Part shown: positions 16,961-26,600 of the stretch, piece after piece
Layout: the number at the start of each line of letters is the position of its first letter
Numbering within the stretch: the stretch's first letter is position 1
Assembly (NCBI GenBank): GCA_023425645.1
Contig: JAFACG010000010.1
Span: 124,001 to 188,000 of the forward strand
Origin: Pseudomonadota bacterium
GTDB taxonomy: Bacteria; Pseudomonadota; Gammaproteobacteria; Burkholderiales; Burkholderiaceae_B
DNA: 64,000 nucleotides
Reading direction: 5' to 3'
Notes under the pieces: model-generated
The model's database searches: none
What the model was told of the DNA's origin: nothing
Seen by the model: only the letters and a program-made list of their open reading frames with translations
Program-made: the position numbers and the translations under genes

Positions 16961-18307
16961 ATGACTCATGTGTTCCATCGCAACCCCAGGCAGACGCTGC
17001 CCTATGCCGTCAAAGGCGACGGCATCGCCATCGTAGACCGCGACGGCAAGCGCTACATCGACGCCAGCGGCGGTGCCGCCGTCTCCTGCCTGGGCCATAG
17101 CCATCCGGCCGTCATCCAGGCCATCAAGCGGCAACTGGACGAGATCGCCTACGCGCACACCTCCTTCTTCACCAGCCAGGCCGCTGAGGACCTGGCCGAT
17201 TTCCTGGCCGAGCGCGCCCCCGGCGACCTGAACCACGTCTATTTCCTGTCCGGGGGCTCCGAAGCCGTGGAAGCCAGCCTGAAGCTGGCGCGCCAGTACT
17301 TCGTGGAGACCGGCCAGCCCGAACGCCGCATCTTCATCGCCCGCCGCCAGAGCTACCACGGCAACACCCTGGGCGCCCTGGCCATAGGCGGCAATGAATG
17401 GCGGCGCCAGCCCTTCCTGCCCCTGCTGGCGCAGGCGCACCATGTGTCGCCCTGCTACCCCTACCGCGACCAGCGCGCCGATGAAAGCGCCGAGCAGTAC
17501 GCCGACCGCCTGGCGCAGGAGCTGGACGAGACCATCCGGGAGCTGGGGCCGCAGAACGTGGCGGCCTTCGTGGCCGAGACGGTCGTGGGCGCCACGGCCG
17601 GCGCCCTGGCGCCCGTAGGCGACTACCTGCGCAAGATCCGCGCGGTATGCGATCGCCACGGCGTGCTGCTGATCCTGGACGAGGTGATGTCCGGCATGGG
17701 CCGCACCGGCCATCTGTTCGCCTGCGAAGAAGATGGCGTGGCGCCCGACATACTGGCCATCGCCAAGGGCCTGGGCGCGGGCTACCAGCCCATCGGCGCC
17801 ATGATCGCCAGCGACCGCATCTACCAGGCCATCCTGGACGGCTCGGGCTTCTTCCAGCACGGCCACACCTACATGGGCCACGCCACCGCCTGCGCGGGCG
17901 CGCTGGCGGTGCAGCGCGCCATCGAGCAGGACGATCTGCTGGCCAATGTGCGCGTCCGCGGCGAGCAATTGCGCGCCGAGCTGCATGCCGCCCTGGACAG
18001 CCACCCCAACGTGGGCGACATCCGCGGACGAGGCTTGTTCGTGGGCATCGAACTGGTGCAGGACAAGGCCGGCAAGCAAGTGCTGGACCCCGCCCTGAAG
18101 ACGCACGCGAAGCTGAAGAAGCAGGCCTTCGAGAACGGCCTGATGATCTACCCCATGGGCGGCACCATAGACGGCGTGCACGGCGACCATATTTTGCTCG
18201 CCCCGCCCTTCATCTGCACGCCCGAGGACATCAGCCGCATCGTGCAATTGCTGACGCAAACCATCGAGACCGTGCTGCCCCGCCAGGCACCCAACGCCGG
18301 CTTTTGA
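16961..18307 (+). CDS. class III (omega) PLP-dependent aminotransferase
   Basis: Fold-type I aminotransferase of 448 residues. PLP-site residues are visible: GGSEAVEASLKLAR for phosphate binding, Asp240 in LILDEVMSG and the Schiff-base Lys269 in AIAKGLGAGYQPIG. The family moves an amino group between an omega-amine or beta-amino acid and a keto acid; the exact substrate is open. It heads an operon with the AhpD-like gene 11 bases downstream and is divergent from the RpiR regulator and C45 hydrolase. A natural reading is amide hydrolysis followed by transamination of the released amine, but this is inference. Confidence 0.9.
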   Translation: MTHVFHRNPRQTLPYAVKGDGIAIVDRDGKRYIDASGGAAVSCLGHSHPAVIQAIKRQLDEIAYAHTSFFTSQAAEDLADFLAERAPGDLNHVYFLSGGSEAVEASLKLARQYFVETGQPERRIFIARRQSYHGNTLGALAIGGNEWRRQPFLPLLAQAHHVSPCYPYRDQRADESAEQYADRLAQELDETIRELGPQNVAAFVAETVVGATAGALAPVGDYLRKIRAVCDRHGVLLILDEVMSGMGRTGHLFACEEDGVAPDILAIAKGLGAGYQPIGAMIASDRIYQAILDGSGFFQHGHTYMGHATACAGALAVQRAIEQDDLLANVRVRGEQLRAELHAALDSHPNVGDIRGRGLFVGIELVQDKAGKQVLDPALKTHAKLKKQAFENGLMIYPMGGTIDGVHGDHILLAPPFICTPEDISRIVQLLTQTIETVLPRQAPNAGF

Positions 18308-18318
18308 CGAGGAGAACC

Positions 18319-18843
18319 ATGGCCCGCCTGCCTTACGCCAATCTTGCCGCCCCCGATGCCGCCGCCCTGGTGGAACAGATCATCGCCGAGCGCGGCAGCG
18401 TGCTGCATCTGTACCAGATGCTGCTGCACAGCCCGCCCATCGCGCGTGGCTGGCTCACGCACCTGACCGGCATCCGTCACCACAATTCGCTGCCCGGCGA
18501 TCTGCGCGAGCTGGTCATCATGCGCGTCGCCATCCTGAACCGCGCGCCCTACGAGGCCGACCAGCACGCCCCCATCGCCCTGAAGGAAGGCATGAGCCAG
18601 GCGCAGCTGGACGCCCTGCCCCACTGGGAGAATTCGGACCTGTTCAGCGCGGCCCAGCGCGCCGTGCTGGCCTACACCGACGCCATGACGCGCAACGTGC
18701 AGGTCGAAGACCCCGTCTTCCAGGAAGTGCGCCGCCATTTCGACGAACGCCTGACTGTGGAGCTGACGGCGACCATCGCGACCTACAACATGGTCTCGCG
18801 CTTTCTGGAGGCCCTGCAGATCCACTCCCACGACGCGCGCTAG
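18319..18843 (+). CDS. carboxymuconolactone decarboxylase / AhpD-like protein without CxxC
   Basis: A 174-residue all-helical protein of the CMD/AhpD superfamily. The conserved stretch LPGDLRELVIMRVAILNRAPYEADQHAPIALKEG is recognisable, but the redox CxxC...H of AhpD is replaced (RAPYEADQH), so it should not act as a peroxidase. It follows the aminotransferase with a good GGAG site and is presumably cotranscribed. Related CxxC-less proteins occur in aromatic and amine catabolic operons; the role here is unknown. Confidence 0.8.
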   Translation: MARLPYANLAAPDAAALVEQIIAERGSVLHLYQMLLHSPPIARGWLTHLTGIRHHNSLPGDLRELVIMRVAILNRAPYEADQHAPIALKEGMSQAQLDALPHWENSDLFSAAQRAVLAYTDAMTRNVQVEDPVFQEVRRHFDERLTVELTATIATYNMVSRFLEALQIHSHDAR

Positions 18844-18881
18844 CTGAGCGCAGACCCGCTTGTTGAAAGCCTGAACCATAA

Positions 18882-18908
18882 AGAAAAACCCCGGCCTTGC
18901 GGCCGGGG
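18882..18908 (-). terminator. rho-independent terminator of the symporter operon
   Basis: Stem CCCCGGCC/GGCCGGGG with loop TTGC. On the minus strand the stem is followed by TTTTTCTT. It ends the minus-strand transcript about 30 bp beyond the 40-residue accessory peptide. Confidence 0.85.
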
Positions 18909-18940
18909 CTTGCGGGCGTTCCTGATACGCCAGAGCGCGA

Positions 18941-19063
18941 TCAGATCATGGACTTGCCGCTCTTGCGGGCTTCGATCAAATCACGCGCCAGGTTCGCGAC
19001 CAGGATCAGCAGGATCACGGCCGAGATCGCCGGCCAGATCAGGATGTACAGGGTCAACCACAT
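18941..19063 (-). CDS. 40-residue small subunit of the SSS symporter
   Basis: A tiny frame starting MWLTLYILIWPAISAV, with one membrane helix and a charged C-terminus (RDLIEARKSGKSMI). A strong AAGGAG ribosome binding site precedes the ATG at 19063. It lies 23 bases after the stop of the sodium:solute symporter on the same strand, before the shared terminator. Small accessory peptides of this kind are a known companion of SSS-family transporters. The spacing, ribosome site and terminator make it a convincing gene despite its size. Confidence 0.8.
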   Translation of the reverse strand: MWLTLYILIWPAISAVILLILVANLARDLIEARKSGKSMI

Positions 19064-19086
19064 GATGTTCTCCTTGCAATAGGGGT

Positions 19087-20784
19087 TCAGGCGCGCGCCG
19101 ATGCGGGCTCGCCTTGCTGTCCGGGCGCTTCCTTGCCCAGCATGCGCGCTTCTTCGTAATGGAAGGAGGTGACGCGTTCGGCCAGCACCGAGAAATCGAA
19201 ACGCTCCTGGCTGCGCAGGCTCAGGGCCACGCAGACCACGGCGCTTACGCCATAGGCGGTCAGGGAGCCGGTCAGCACGATGTACTCGCGCAGCGCGCCT
19301 ACGAAATTAGGCAGCATGATCAGGGTGGCGATCACGCCCAGCGCGATGGCGATCCTGCTGCGGAAAAAGGCGAAGGCCATCAGCCCTATCACCACGCCGC
19401 CGCCGATGGACGCGCAGATCTCGTAGAACACGGCCACCGCGCCCTGGATGGGCACCAGTTCGAAGCGCACGATGGTGAACAGCACCACGGCGCTGAGCAC
19501 CGACCAGGTGAAGGCCTTGTTGGTCACGCGGTCCCAGTAGAAGCTGGCGATCACGGGGAACACGATGGCGCCCCAGAGCGCACCCACGAATACCAGCATC
19601 ACCAGGATGTCCAGGCGCAGGCTGGCGAAGATCACGCCCACCATGGTCGCCACGATCATGGTGGCGCGCCCCCACCAGAGCATGCGCTGGGGGTTGGGGC
19701 GGCCGCGCGCCACGTTCTTGGCGTAGACGTCGGTCATCATGATGGCCGACAGGGCCGCCAGGTCCGAGTCCGCCGTGGAAGACAAGGAGCCCACCACCAG
19801 GATGAAGAACAGCGCGATGCCGAAGGGCGGCAGATACGTGGAGGCCATCTGCGGGATGATGTTGTTCATGTTGCCGTCGGCCGGCTGCAGGCCGGTGAAC
19901 AGGGCCAGCAGGCCCAGCATGCCCAGGCCGATCACCACCGCGCCGTAGCCCACGGTGGCGGTCAGGAACGTGGACTTGATCAGGTCCTCGCGCACCGCGA
20001 ACAGGCGCTGGGCGATGGTCTGGTTGCCGATGGCGTAGGCCAGCACCGCGACGAAGTACGGCGCGCCCTGCTCCAGGATGGCCTTGGTGGAATAGAAGTC
20101 GGCTTGCTCCGCATCCAGGCGCCACATATTGGCCTGCAGCATCTCGGTGCCGCCGGCGTTGTAGAAGATCAGCGGGATGATCACCACGGCCGACAGGATC
20201 ATGGCCACCAGCTGGGCGAAGTCCGTCATGACCGAAGCCCTGAAGCCCGACCACAGCGTGTAGGACAGCACGCCCAGCCCGGCGATCAGCACGCCCTGGA
20301 TGAAGGACAGGGGGCTGAGCACGGACACCAGCGCGCCGGCCGCCGTGAAGTTGACCATCAGGCTGATGCAGCTTCCCACGATATTGGAGACGGCCATGAT
20401 CATCTGGCTGGAGGCGCCGTGGCGGGCATGCACCACTTCGGCCAGCGTGTGGGCCTGCGGCGCCAGCTTGCGAAAGCGCCGCCCGAAGGGGTAGATGAAC
20501 AGGATCATCAGGGCGCCCCAGAAGCCGTAGTGCAGCGGCCCCGACAGGCCGTACTTGAAGCCCGAGGTCGCGCTGGCATAGAACGAAGCCGCCCAGATCC
20601 AGGTGGCGATCATGCTCGCGGCCGACAGGCCGAAGCCCACGGCGCTGTTGGACACCATGTAGCCGTCCACGTTTTCTTTCTTTTGACCGATCAGCAGCGA
20701 CATCAGGAACGTCGCGCCGTAGAAACCGACCAGCAGCAGCAAGGCCGTGGTCGTCGAGAGTTGAAAAAACTCCGCCTCTTGCAT
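19087..20784 (-). CDS. sodium:solute symporter family (SSS) permease
   Basis: A polytopic inner-membrane transporter of 565 residues with about 13-15 hydrophobic segments. The family pattern is seen in MVSNSAVGFGLSAASMIATWIWAASFYASATSGFKYGLSGPL and in the sodium-site region VVGSLSSTADSDLAALSAIMMTDVY. It resembles the urea/purine-like branch of SSS proteins; the substrate cannot be fixed. Start ATG 20784 (MQEAEFF) is preceded by a purine-rich AAGGAAAAAAG tract. It forms an operon with a 40-residue accessory peptide and may serve the neighbouring aminotransferase/C45 hydrolase genes. Confidence 0.88.
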   Translation of the reverse strand: MQEAEFFQLSTTTALLLLVGFYGATFLMSLLIGQKKENVDGYMVSNSAVGFGLSAASMIATWIWAASFYASATSGFKYGLSGPLHYGFWGALMILFIYPFGRRFRKLAPQAHTLAEVVHARHGASSQMIMAVSNIVGSCISLMVNFTAAGALVSVLSPLSFIQGVLIAGLGVLSYTLWSGFRASVMTDFAQLVAMILSAVVIIPLIFYNAGGTEMLQANMWRLDAEQADFYSTKAILEQGAPYFVAVLAYAIGNQTIAQRLFAVREDLIKSTFLTATVGYGAVVIGLGMLGLLALFTGLQPADGNMNNIIPQMASTYLPPFGIALFFILVVGSLSSTADSDLAALSAIMMTDVYAKNVARGRPNPQRMLWWGRATMIVATMVGVIFASLRLDILVMLVFVGALWGAIVFPVIASFYWDRVTNKAFTWSVLSAVVLFTIVRFELVPIQGAVAVFYEICASIGGGVVIGLMAFAFFRSRIAIALGVIATLIMLPNFVGALREYIVLTGSLTAYGVSAVVCVALSLRSQERFDFSVLAERVTSFHYEEARMLGKEAPGQQGEPASARA

Positions 20785-21320
20785 GTCTTTTTTCCTTCCT
20801 CTTCTGCGCGCCGGCCGCCGCGAAGGCAGACGGACACGCATGCGTGCCGATTCCGCCTGAGCGCGCTGGGCGGCACTGATCCCATGTGGACCGACACACC
20901 CGAAGCCGAAAATGACGCGCGCACACGAGCGCCCATGCTTTTCTCGTGAAAAAGCAAGGCGATGAGCAAGACACACCGCAAGGTGCCTTACATCACGGCA
21001 AGCCTGCAGGCCTTACAGACTGGAGAAGGGCCAGAGTCATGCCGCTCTGTTGCTGGCCGGAGCCTGGAGGCGTCCGGCTGATTGTTCCGCGACCGGGAGG
21101 GTCGGGTGGGGTGTTTCGGCCTGTGAAGCCGGGCTGCTGTGCAGCAGCCTGTTGATGGACCAGCCGTATTTCCGGCTTGCCTGGCAAGCGGAAATGCAGC
21201 CCGTTCCGGATGCTGGCCTGAATGGCCAGAGACATGAAGTATACAGATTTAAAATTTAATGGTCTAGTTCATGCTTTTTAAGCATTGATACAAGCAGCAA
21301 ATCATTGCTGGTGAATGCAT
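20785..21320. other. 536-bp gene-free region with two strong hairpins
   Basis: No supportable gene. It holds the promoter region of the symporter on one side and the downstream end of the winged-helix regulator on the other. Two adjacent inverted repeats stand out: GGCTGCTG-TG-CAGCAGCC at 21132-21149 and a 12-bp bulged stem TTTCC(g)GCTTGCC/GGCAAGCGGAAA at 21169-21194. Neither is followed by a T-run. I tested by eye for cobalamin, glycine and SAM riboswitch cores and saw none. Confidence 0.5.
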
Positions 21321-22115
21321 TCAGGAAGACTCTTCCTCCAGGCAGGCGCGCGCCTGTTCCTGGCTGGCCGGCTGTACCTTGCCCACGAAGGCGTAGCCCT
21401 CGCCGCGCACCGAGCGTATGGGCAGCTCTTCCCCGAAGGACGTCAGCTTGCGCTTGAGCCGGCTGATGAGCACGTCCACCGAGCGGGCCGTGGTCTCGCG
21501 CCCAGTCTCCGAAGGAAACAGGCGGTCACGTTCGACCGTATCCGGGCAATAGGCGAACAGCATCTGCATGATGCGCCGCTCGCCGCGCGTCAGCATGACC
21601 GAATGGCCCAGGGGCGTAATCAGACGCCAGCCGTTCTCGCGCAACTCCCATTCCTGCGACACCGCAGCCTGTCCCGCGCCCAGGGCGGCCGGAGCCGACA
21701 CGCCCGCTCTGGCCGCGCCGCCCGTCTGCAGGCTTTGCCTGAAGGCGCGGCCGCGGCGACGCAAGGCCTGCACGCCCGCCACCACTTCCACCGGCAGGGC
21801 GCCCGCATCGAAGCAGGCGTCGGCGCCCACCAGCAGCAAATGGCCGCGCTCCAGGCCGGCCACGCTCTCGGCGCGCAGAATGATCACGCCTGCGGCCGGA
21901 AAATCGGCCCGCAGGCGGTTGACGTACAGAAACACGCTGTCGGACTGGAAGCGCAGGGCGCAGACCACGTCCGTAGAGTCGGTGCGCGCCACGGCCAGAC
22001 ATTCATCCATGGACCCAAATGCCTGTATGCGTACCCCCCACTGTTCAGACTCGGAAGCGATCGTCTGCAACATCGCTTCGTCGTCGTACAACAGAAACAC
22101 CTGCTCCATCGTCAT
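21321..22115 (-). CDS. OmpR-type winged-helix regulator with degenerate receiver
   Basis: A 264-residue protein. The C-terminal Trans_reg_C domain (LTRGERRIMQMLFAYCPDTVERDRL...RSVDVLISRLKRKL...IRSVRGEGYAFVG) is intact. The N-terminal part looks like a receiver domain and keeps acidic residues D11-D12-E13, but the phospho-acceptor position is Ala53 (DVVCALRF) and the conserved Lys is missing (GADACFDAG). It should therefore not respond to a histidine kinase in the usual way, and no kinase is adjacent. It is the last gene of the adhesin locus, 49 bp after the lipoprotein gene. ATG 22115 has an AAGGA site. Confidence 0.82.
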   Translation of the reverse strand: MTMEQVFLLYDDEAMLQTIASESEQWGVRIQAFGSMDECLAVARTDSTDVVCALRFQSDSVFLYVNRLRADFPAAGVIILRAESVAGLERGHLLLVGADACFDAGALPVEVVAGVQALRRRGRAFRQSLQTGGAARAGVSAPAALGAGQAAVSQEWELRENGWRLITPLGHSVMLTRGERRIMQMLFAYCPDTVERDRLFPSETGRETTARSVDVLISRLKRKLTSFGEELPIRSVRGEGYAFVGKVQPASQEQARACLEEESS

Positions 22116-22164
22116 AGTCTCATTCCTTGCTGCTCCCGGCCGGCGCTTTATTCAATGTCGTTCT

Positions 22165-22728
22165 TCAGCCTTGTATGCGCCGCAACAGTTGCTGGGCAGC
22201 AGCGTCGTCCGGCACGGCCAGGTAGATGCTGCCCTGGTTCATGGGCCCCCCGATGCGCGCCACATGCGCCACCCTGTCGTCCATGACCAGGATCAGCAAG
22301 GCGCCGACATTGCTCGCGCTGACCTCGGCCAGCTTGCGGGCGCCCAGGGCGTTGAGATCGAACTGCACCAGGTGCCGGCCTTGCGCCGTGCGCACGGTCG
22401 CCACCCGGGTCAGGTCCGTGCGCTGCACGATGACCTGGGGGTACAGCCACAGGGGGCCGGCCGGGCCGTCCACCTGCACCAGTCCCTGGGTCGGCTGGGG
22501 CATGCCCACGAAAAAGTCCACCTGCGGCGCGCGCGCCGGCACCGGCGTCTGGGACGCCAGAAAGCTGCGCGTGCCGTCCTCGGACTCCACCTCGCGAGGC
22601 GCCTGGAGCGCGGGCGGCGTCAAGTCCGCGCCGCCCAGCGAAGCCTGCGGCCCCGTCGTCTGGCAGCCGGCCAGCGCCGCCAGGAACAGAAGGCCCAGCA
22701 GGCGCAGCATGGCGAACCCGGCGCGCAT
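22165..22728 (-). CDS. lipoprotein with SecD P1-head-like domain
   Basis: A 187-residue lipoprotein. The signal peptide MRAGFAMLRLLGLLFLAALAGC ends in the lipobox LAGC, so Cys22 is the lipidated residue. The C-terminal part (VQFDLNALGARKLAEVSASNVGALLILVMDDRVAHVARIGGPMNQGSIYL) closely resembles the periplasmic P1-head subdomain of SecD. No membrane helices of SecD are present. It starts 2 bases from the end of the BamE/OmpA lipoprotein gene. A periplasmic aid to adhesin passage or anchoring, comparable with SadB for Salmonella SadA, is a reasonable inference only. Confidence 0.75.
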   Translation of the reverse strand: MRAGFAMLRLLGLLFLAALAGCQTTGPQASLGGADLTPPALQAPREVESEDGTRSFLASQTPVPARAPQVDFFVGMPQPTQGLVQVDGPAGPLWLYPQVIVQRTDLTRVATVRTAQGRHLVQFDLNALGARKLAEVSASNVGALLILVMDDRVAHVARIGGPMNQGSIYLAVPDDAAAQQLLRRIQG

Positions 22729-22730
22729 GA

Positions 22731-23513
22731 TCAGCTCCGTGCCGAAATGTCGACGCGCCGGTTGGGCTTGAGGCAGGCCAGCAGCTCGCCGCGCTGCGTC
22801 TGGGTGCAATTGACCAGCGGTTGTGATTCGCCGGCGCCCGTCACCGTCATGCGCGTGCCGTCGATCCCCTGCGCGCGCAGCTCATTGGCCACGGCCTGGG
22901 CGCGCTGCTCGGACAGACGCTGGTTGTAGGCCTGGGCGCCCAGGCGGTCGGTATGCCCCACCACCTGCACGCTGTTGTAAGGCTGCTCCCGCAGCTCGGC
23001 GGCGATGCGCGCCACCTCCTGGCGGCCTGCGGGCGAGAGCTGGGCGCTGTCAAAGCCGAACAGCACGTCCGCGCCCAGGCTGAAGTCGCGCTGCGCGGGC
23101 GCCGCCTGGCCGGTCTTGAGCAGGTCCGCGCAAGCCGGATCCTTCCACAGGAAGCTCTGGGCGCGCTTGTCCGAATCGAACAGGACCTTGTACTGGCAGC
23201 TGACATCGCCCTGGGGAGTGCGGAAGTGGAACCAGTAGTCCCATTCGCGCACGCCGACCAGGCCTTCGCTGAAATGCGGCCGGCCCAGCAGGTTGTACAG
23301 CTGGTCCTTGGTCATGCCGCGGTCCACCATGCGCAGGTTGTCCAGGTTGGGATAGGACCCGTTCTTGAAGGTCGCATGCTGCGGGTTTGGCCACACGGGC
23401 TCCTGCGTGGCGCCCTTGTCGTCCACGCGGCTCAAGTTGCCGCATGCGGCCAGCATCATCGAGGCGGCCAGCGCCAGCGCGCCTTTGCCAACATTCTTCA
23501 GTGTCTTGTGCAT
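22731..23513 (-). CDS. TpgA-like outer-membrane lipoprotein (BamE/SmpA plus OmpA domains)
   Basis: A 260-residue lipoprotein: signal peptide with lipobox LAAC, a BamE/SmpA-like domain (NLRMVDRGMTKDQLYNLLGRPHFSEGLVGVREWDYWFHF, about residues 60-130) and a C-terminal OmpA-type peptidoglycan-binding domain (VQVVGHTDRLGAQAYNQRLSEQRAQAV, with the Asp and Arg that bind diaminopimelate). This architecture matches TpgA, which anchors the trimeric autotransporter Ata of Acinetobacter to peptidoglycan. It follows the adhesin by 115 bp on the same strand, so the same partnership is likely here. Confidence 0.85.
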   Translation of the reverse strand: MHKTLKNVGKGALALAASMMLAACGNLSRVDDKGATQEPVWPNPQHATFKNGSYPNLDNLRMVDRGMTKDQLYNLLGRPHFSEGLVGVREWDYWFHFRTPQGDVSCQYKVLFDSDKRAQSFLWKDPACADLLKTGQAAPAQRDFSLGADVLFGFDSAQLSPAGRQEVARIAAELREQPYNSVQVVGHTDRLGAQAYNQRLSEQRAQAVANELRAQGIDGTRMTVTGAGESQPLVNCTQTQRGELLACLKPNRRVDISARS

Positions 23514-23628
23514 TCTTTCTTCTCCGTTCCGGACGGGCCGGGCGGCCATCGTTCCGGACTTGCGAAACCGGGCCGGGCCCGGCGAACGGGTCGCGCGCCG
23601 AAGCGACGCGACCCTGCCATTCACAGTC

Positions 23629-26600
23629 TTACCACTGGTAGCCCACTCCTACCGAGCCGCCGTAGTCGCCGCGGGACGAGCCGGCGACCGTGCCCTTGAG
23701 CACCCAGCTGCCGTTGTCGGACACCGTGGACAGGCCCATGGCGTAGCCGCTCTCGCCGTTCCAGGCGCCGCCGGCCACCGAGAACATGCTCTTGCCCGGC
23801 ATGTAGGCCTGCGGCAGGCCGGCCGTTGCCAGCGCGGCCGCAATGCCCGCATTGGCCCGGTTCTCGACCTTGTTGATGCGGCCGTCCAGGTGGTTGATCT
23901 GCCCCTGGATGTTGGCCGTGGCCTGACCCAGCTGGCGTACGTTCACGGCGTCCTGAGGCGCCTTGCCGTCCGCAACGTTGCTGATGGTCTTGTCGTGCAT
24001 GTCGATGCCGTTCTGGTTGATGGTCGGACCGTTCTCGATCTTCAGCTCGTTCGTGGTCACCGATTTGGCTACCACGCTGTTGACCTTGATGTCCTGCGCC
24101 AGCGCCACCTTCACATCCAGGCCCGACCGGGTGATCTCGATGTTGTCGCCGTTCAGGAACTGGACGGTCGAGCCCGGAGCCACCTTGTCGGCCACATCGC
24201 CATTGGTCCGGATGTTCCAGCCTGCGCTGGCCACCTGGCCGATGTTGTCGATCTTGTTGTCCAGGCCGCCCAAAGCGTCGTTGACGTTGTTGTAGGTGTT
24301 GCCGCCCACGTTCAACTCCGTCACCAGCTTGCCGTTCTCGAACCTGGAGCCGCCGCCCATGCCCTGAGCGATGCTGTCGCCCATGTCGGAGATCTGGCTG
24401 CCGTTGACCGCATCCGTGCTGTTGGGGGAGATATCGCCGCGCGCCACATTGGTGATGCCGGTGCCGCCGGTGCGGCCGCCATCGGTGGACTTGTCGCCCT
24501 CCATGGAGACCTTGCCCTTGTTGACGGTGCCGTCGCTGTTCAAGTCGTACTTGACGGCGCGGTCGGTCAGGTTCTGCTCCACCTGCTTGAGCTGGCTCAC
24601 GTTCACCGCATCCGTATCGGCCGTACCGGCCGCCACGTTGGTGATCTTGTGCCCGCCGGCATTGATGCCCTGCTGGTTGATCACCACATCGAAGGCCTTC
24701 AAGCCATTGCTGGTCAGCGCCACGTTGTCGCCCACGCTGAAGCCCTTGTTGTTCATCACGATGGAAGGCTTGCCGTCCTCGTCCAGAACAACCACCCCAT
24801 CCTTGTTCATGGTGGTGTTGCCGGTCTTGACGCTGTTCAGGTCCAGATCATCGTTCAGCGCGATGGTCAGCTTGCCGTCCTGGGCATGGGTGGCGATGTT
24901 GCTGTTGCTGCCTTCCACGACCAGGGTTTCGCCCAGCTTGCGATCTGTCGTCGAACCGTCCGATCCCTTGAAGGTCAGCGGATTGTTGTTGATGACGTTC
25001 TGCGAGCTGTTGTCCACGTACTCCTTGTTCACGATGTGCGTGTTCTCGGTGATGGGGCCGTCATAATGAACGTCGCCGCCCTGGTTCACCGTGAAGTGAT
25101 CGCCCAGCTTGGTCACGCCGGTCGTCGTCAGGTTGTTCAGGATGGTGTCGCCGTTCACGGTCAGGTTCTGGTTGACCGTCACGTTCTCGACCTTCAGATC
25201 ATCGTTCAGCGCGATGGTCAGCTTGCCGTCCTCGGCATGGGTGGCGATGTTGCCGTTGCTGCCCACCACTTCCAGCGTCTCGCCCAGCTTGCGCTCGGTC
25301 GACCCGCTCGTGCCCTTGAACGTCAGCGGATTGTTGTTGATGACGTTCTGCGAGCTGTTGTCCACGTACTCCTTGTTCACGATGTGGGTGTTCTCGGTGA
25401 TGGGGCCGTCATAGTGCACATCGCCGCCCTGGTTCACCGTGAAGTGATCGCCCAGCTTGGTCACGCCGGTCGCCGTCAGGTTATTGACCGTGGTGTTGCC
25501 CTCGACCGTCACATTGGTCAGCGCCAGGTCCTTGGACAGCGTCAGGTCCACGTCCGTGCCGTTCTGCTTCAGTACGATGTTCTTGTCCGAGCTGGACAGG
25601 TCCACCTTGCCGCCAGGAGCCACGTTCGCAGCAGGATCGCCATTGGTGCCCAGGTTCCAGCCCTTGCCGGCCACCTCGCTCACTTTGGTCAACTGATCCA
25701 CATTGACCGCGTCCGTACCATCCACGCCGGCGGCCACGTTGGTGATCTTGTTGCCGCCCATGTCAATGGTCGTGCCGCCACCCACCGTGATCGTCTTGTC
25801 GCCGGCCACAAAGGTGCCGCCGCCCACATTGATCGTGTTGCTCGTCACCGAGTTCAGGCCCACCAGGTCCTTGTTCAGCGCCAGCTTCAGGCCGTCCGCG
25901 TCCGCCGTGGTCGTAATGTTGCTGTCGCCGGCCACCTTCAGTTCTTCACCCAGCTTGCGCTTGGTTTCGCCCGTGTCGCCCGAGAAAGTCAGCGGGTTGT
26001 TGTTGATGACGTTCTGCGAGCTGTTGTCCACATACTCCTTGTTCACGATGTGCGTGTTCTCGGTGATGGGGCCGTCATAATGAACGTCGCCGCCCTGGTT
26101 CACCGTGAAGTGATCGCCCAGCTTGGTCACGCCGGTCGTCGTCAAGTTGTTCAGGATGGTGTCGCCGTTCACGGTCAGGTTCTGGTTGACCGTCACGTTC
26201 TCGACCTTCAGATCGTCGTTCAGCGCAATGGTCAGCGTGTCGGCGCCATCGGCCGAGGTCGTGATGTTGCTGTTGCTGCCCACCACCTTCAGCGTCTGGC
26301 CCAGGTCGCGGTGCACATCCGTGCCGCTCTGGCCCGCGAAGTTCATGCCCTTGGCCGTCAGCTTGTTCTCGGTCTGGGTCAACTGGCTCACGTTGACCGC
26401 GTCCGTATCGGCTTCGCCGGCCGCCACATTGGTGATCTTGTTGCCGCCCATGTTCACCGTCGTGCCGTTCTTGACCGTCAGACTGCCTTCATTGACCACC
26501 AGCGTGCCGTTGCCGGCGTTCACGTTCTTCAGAATCGTGTCGCCCGTCGCGGTCAGGTTGTTCACTGTCGTGTTGCCGCTGACCTCCACATTGGTCAGCT

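Noticed and set aside
19114..20949. A 611-codon plus-strand frame antisense to the SSS symporter
   Set aside because: Extremely His/Gln/Arg-rich translation without domains; the minus strand encodes the transporter.
20785..21320. Possible cobalamin or other riboswitch in the gap before the symporter
   Set aside because: Looked for the B12-box and the glycine, SAM and TPP core sequences; none was found, and the hairpins are on the wrong side for a symporter leader if transcription starts near the gene.
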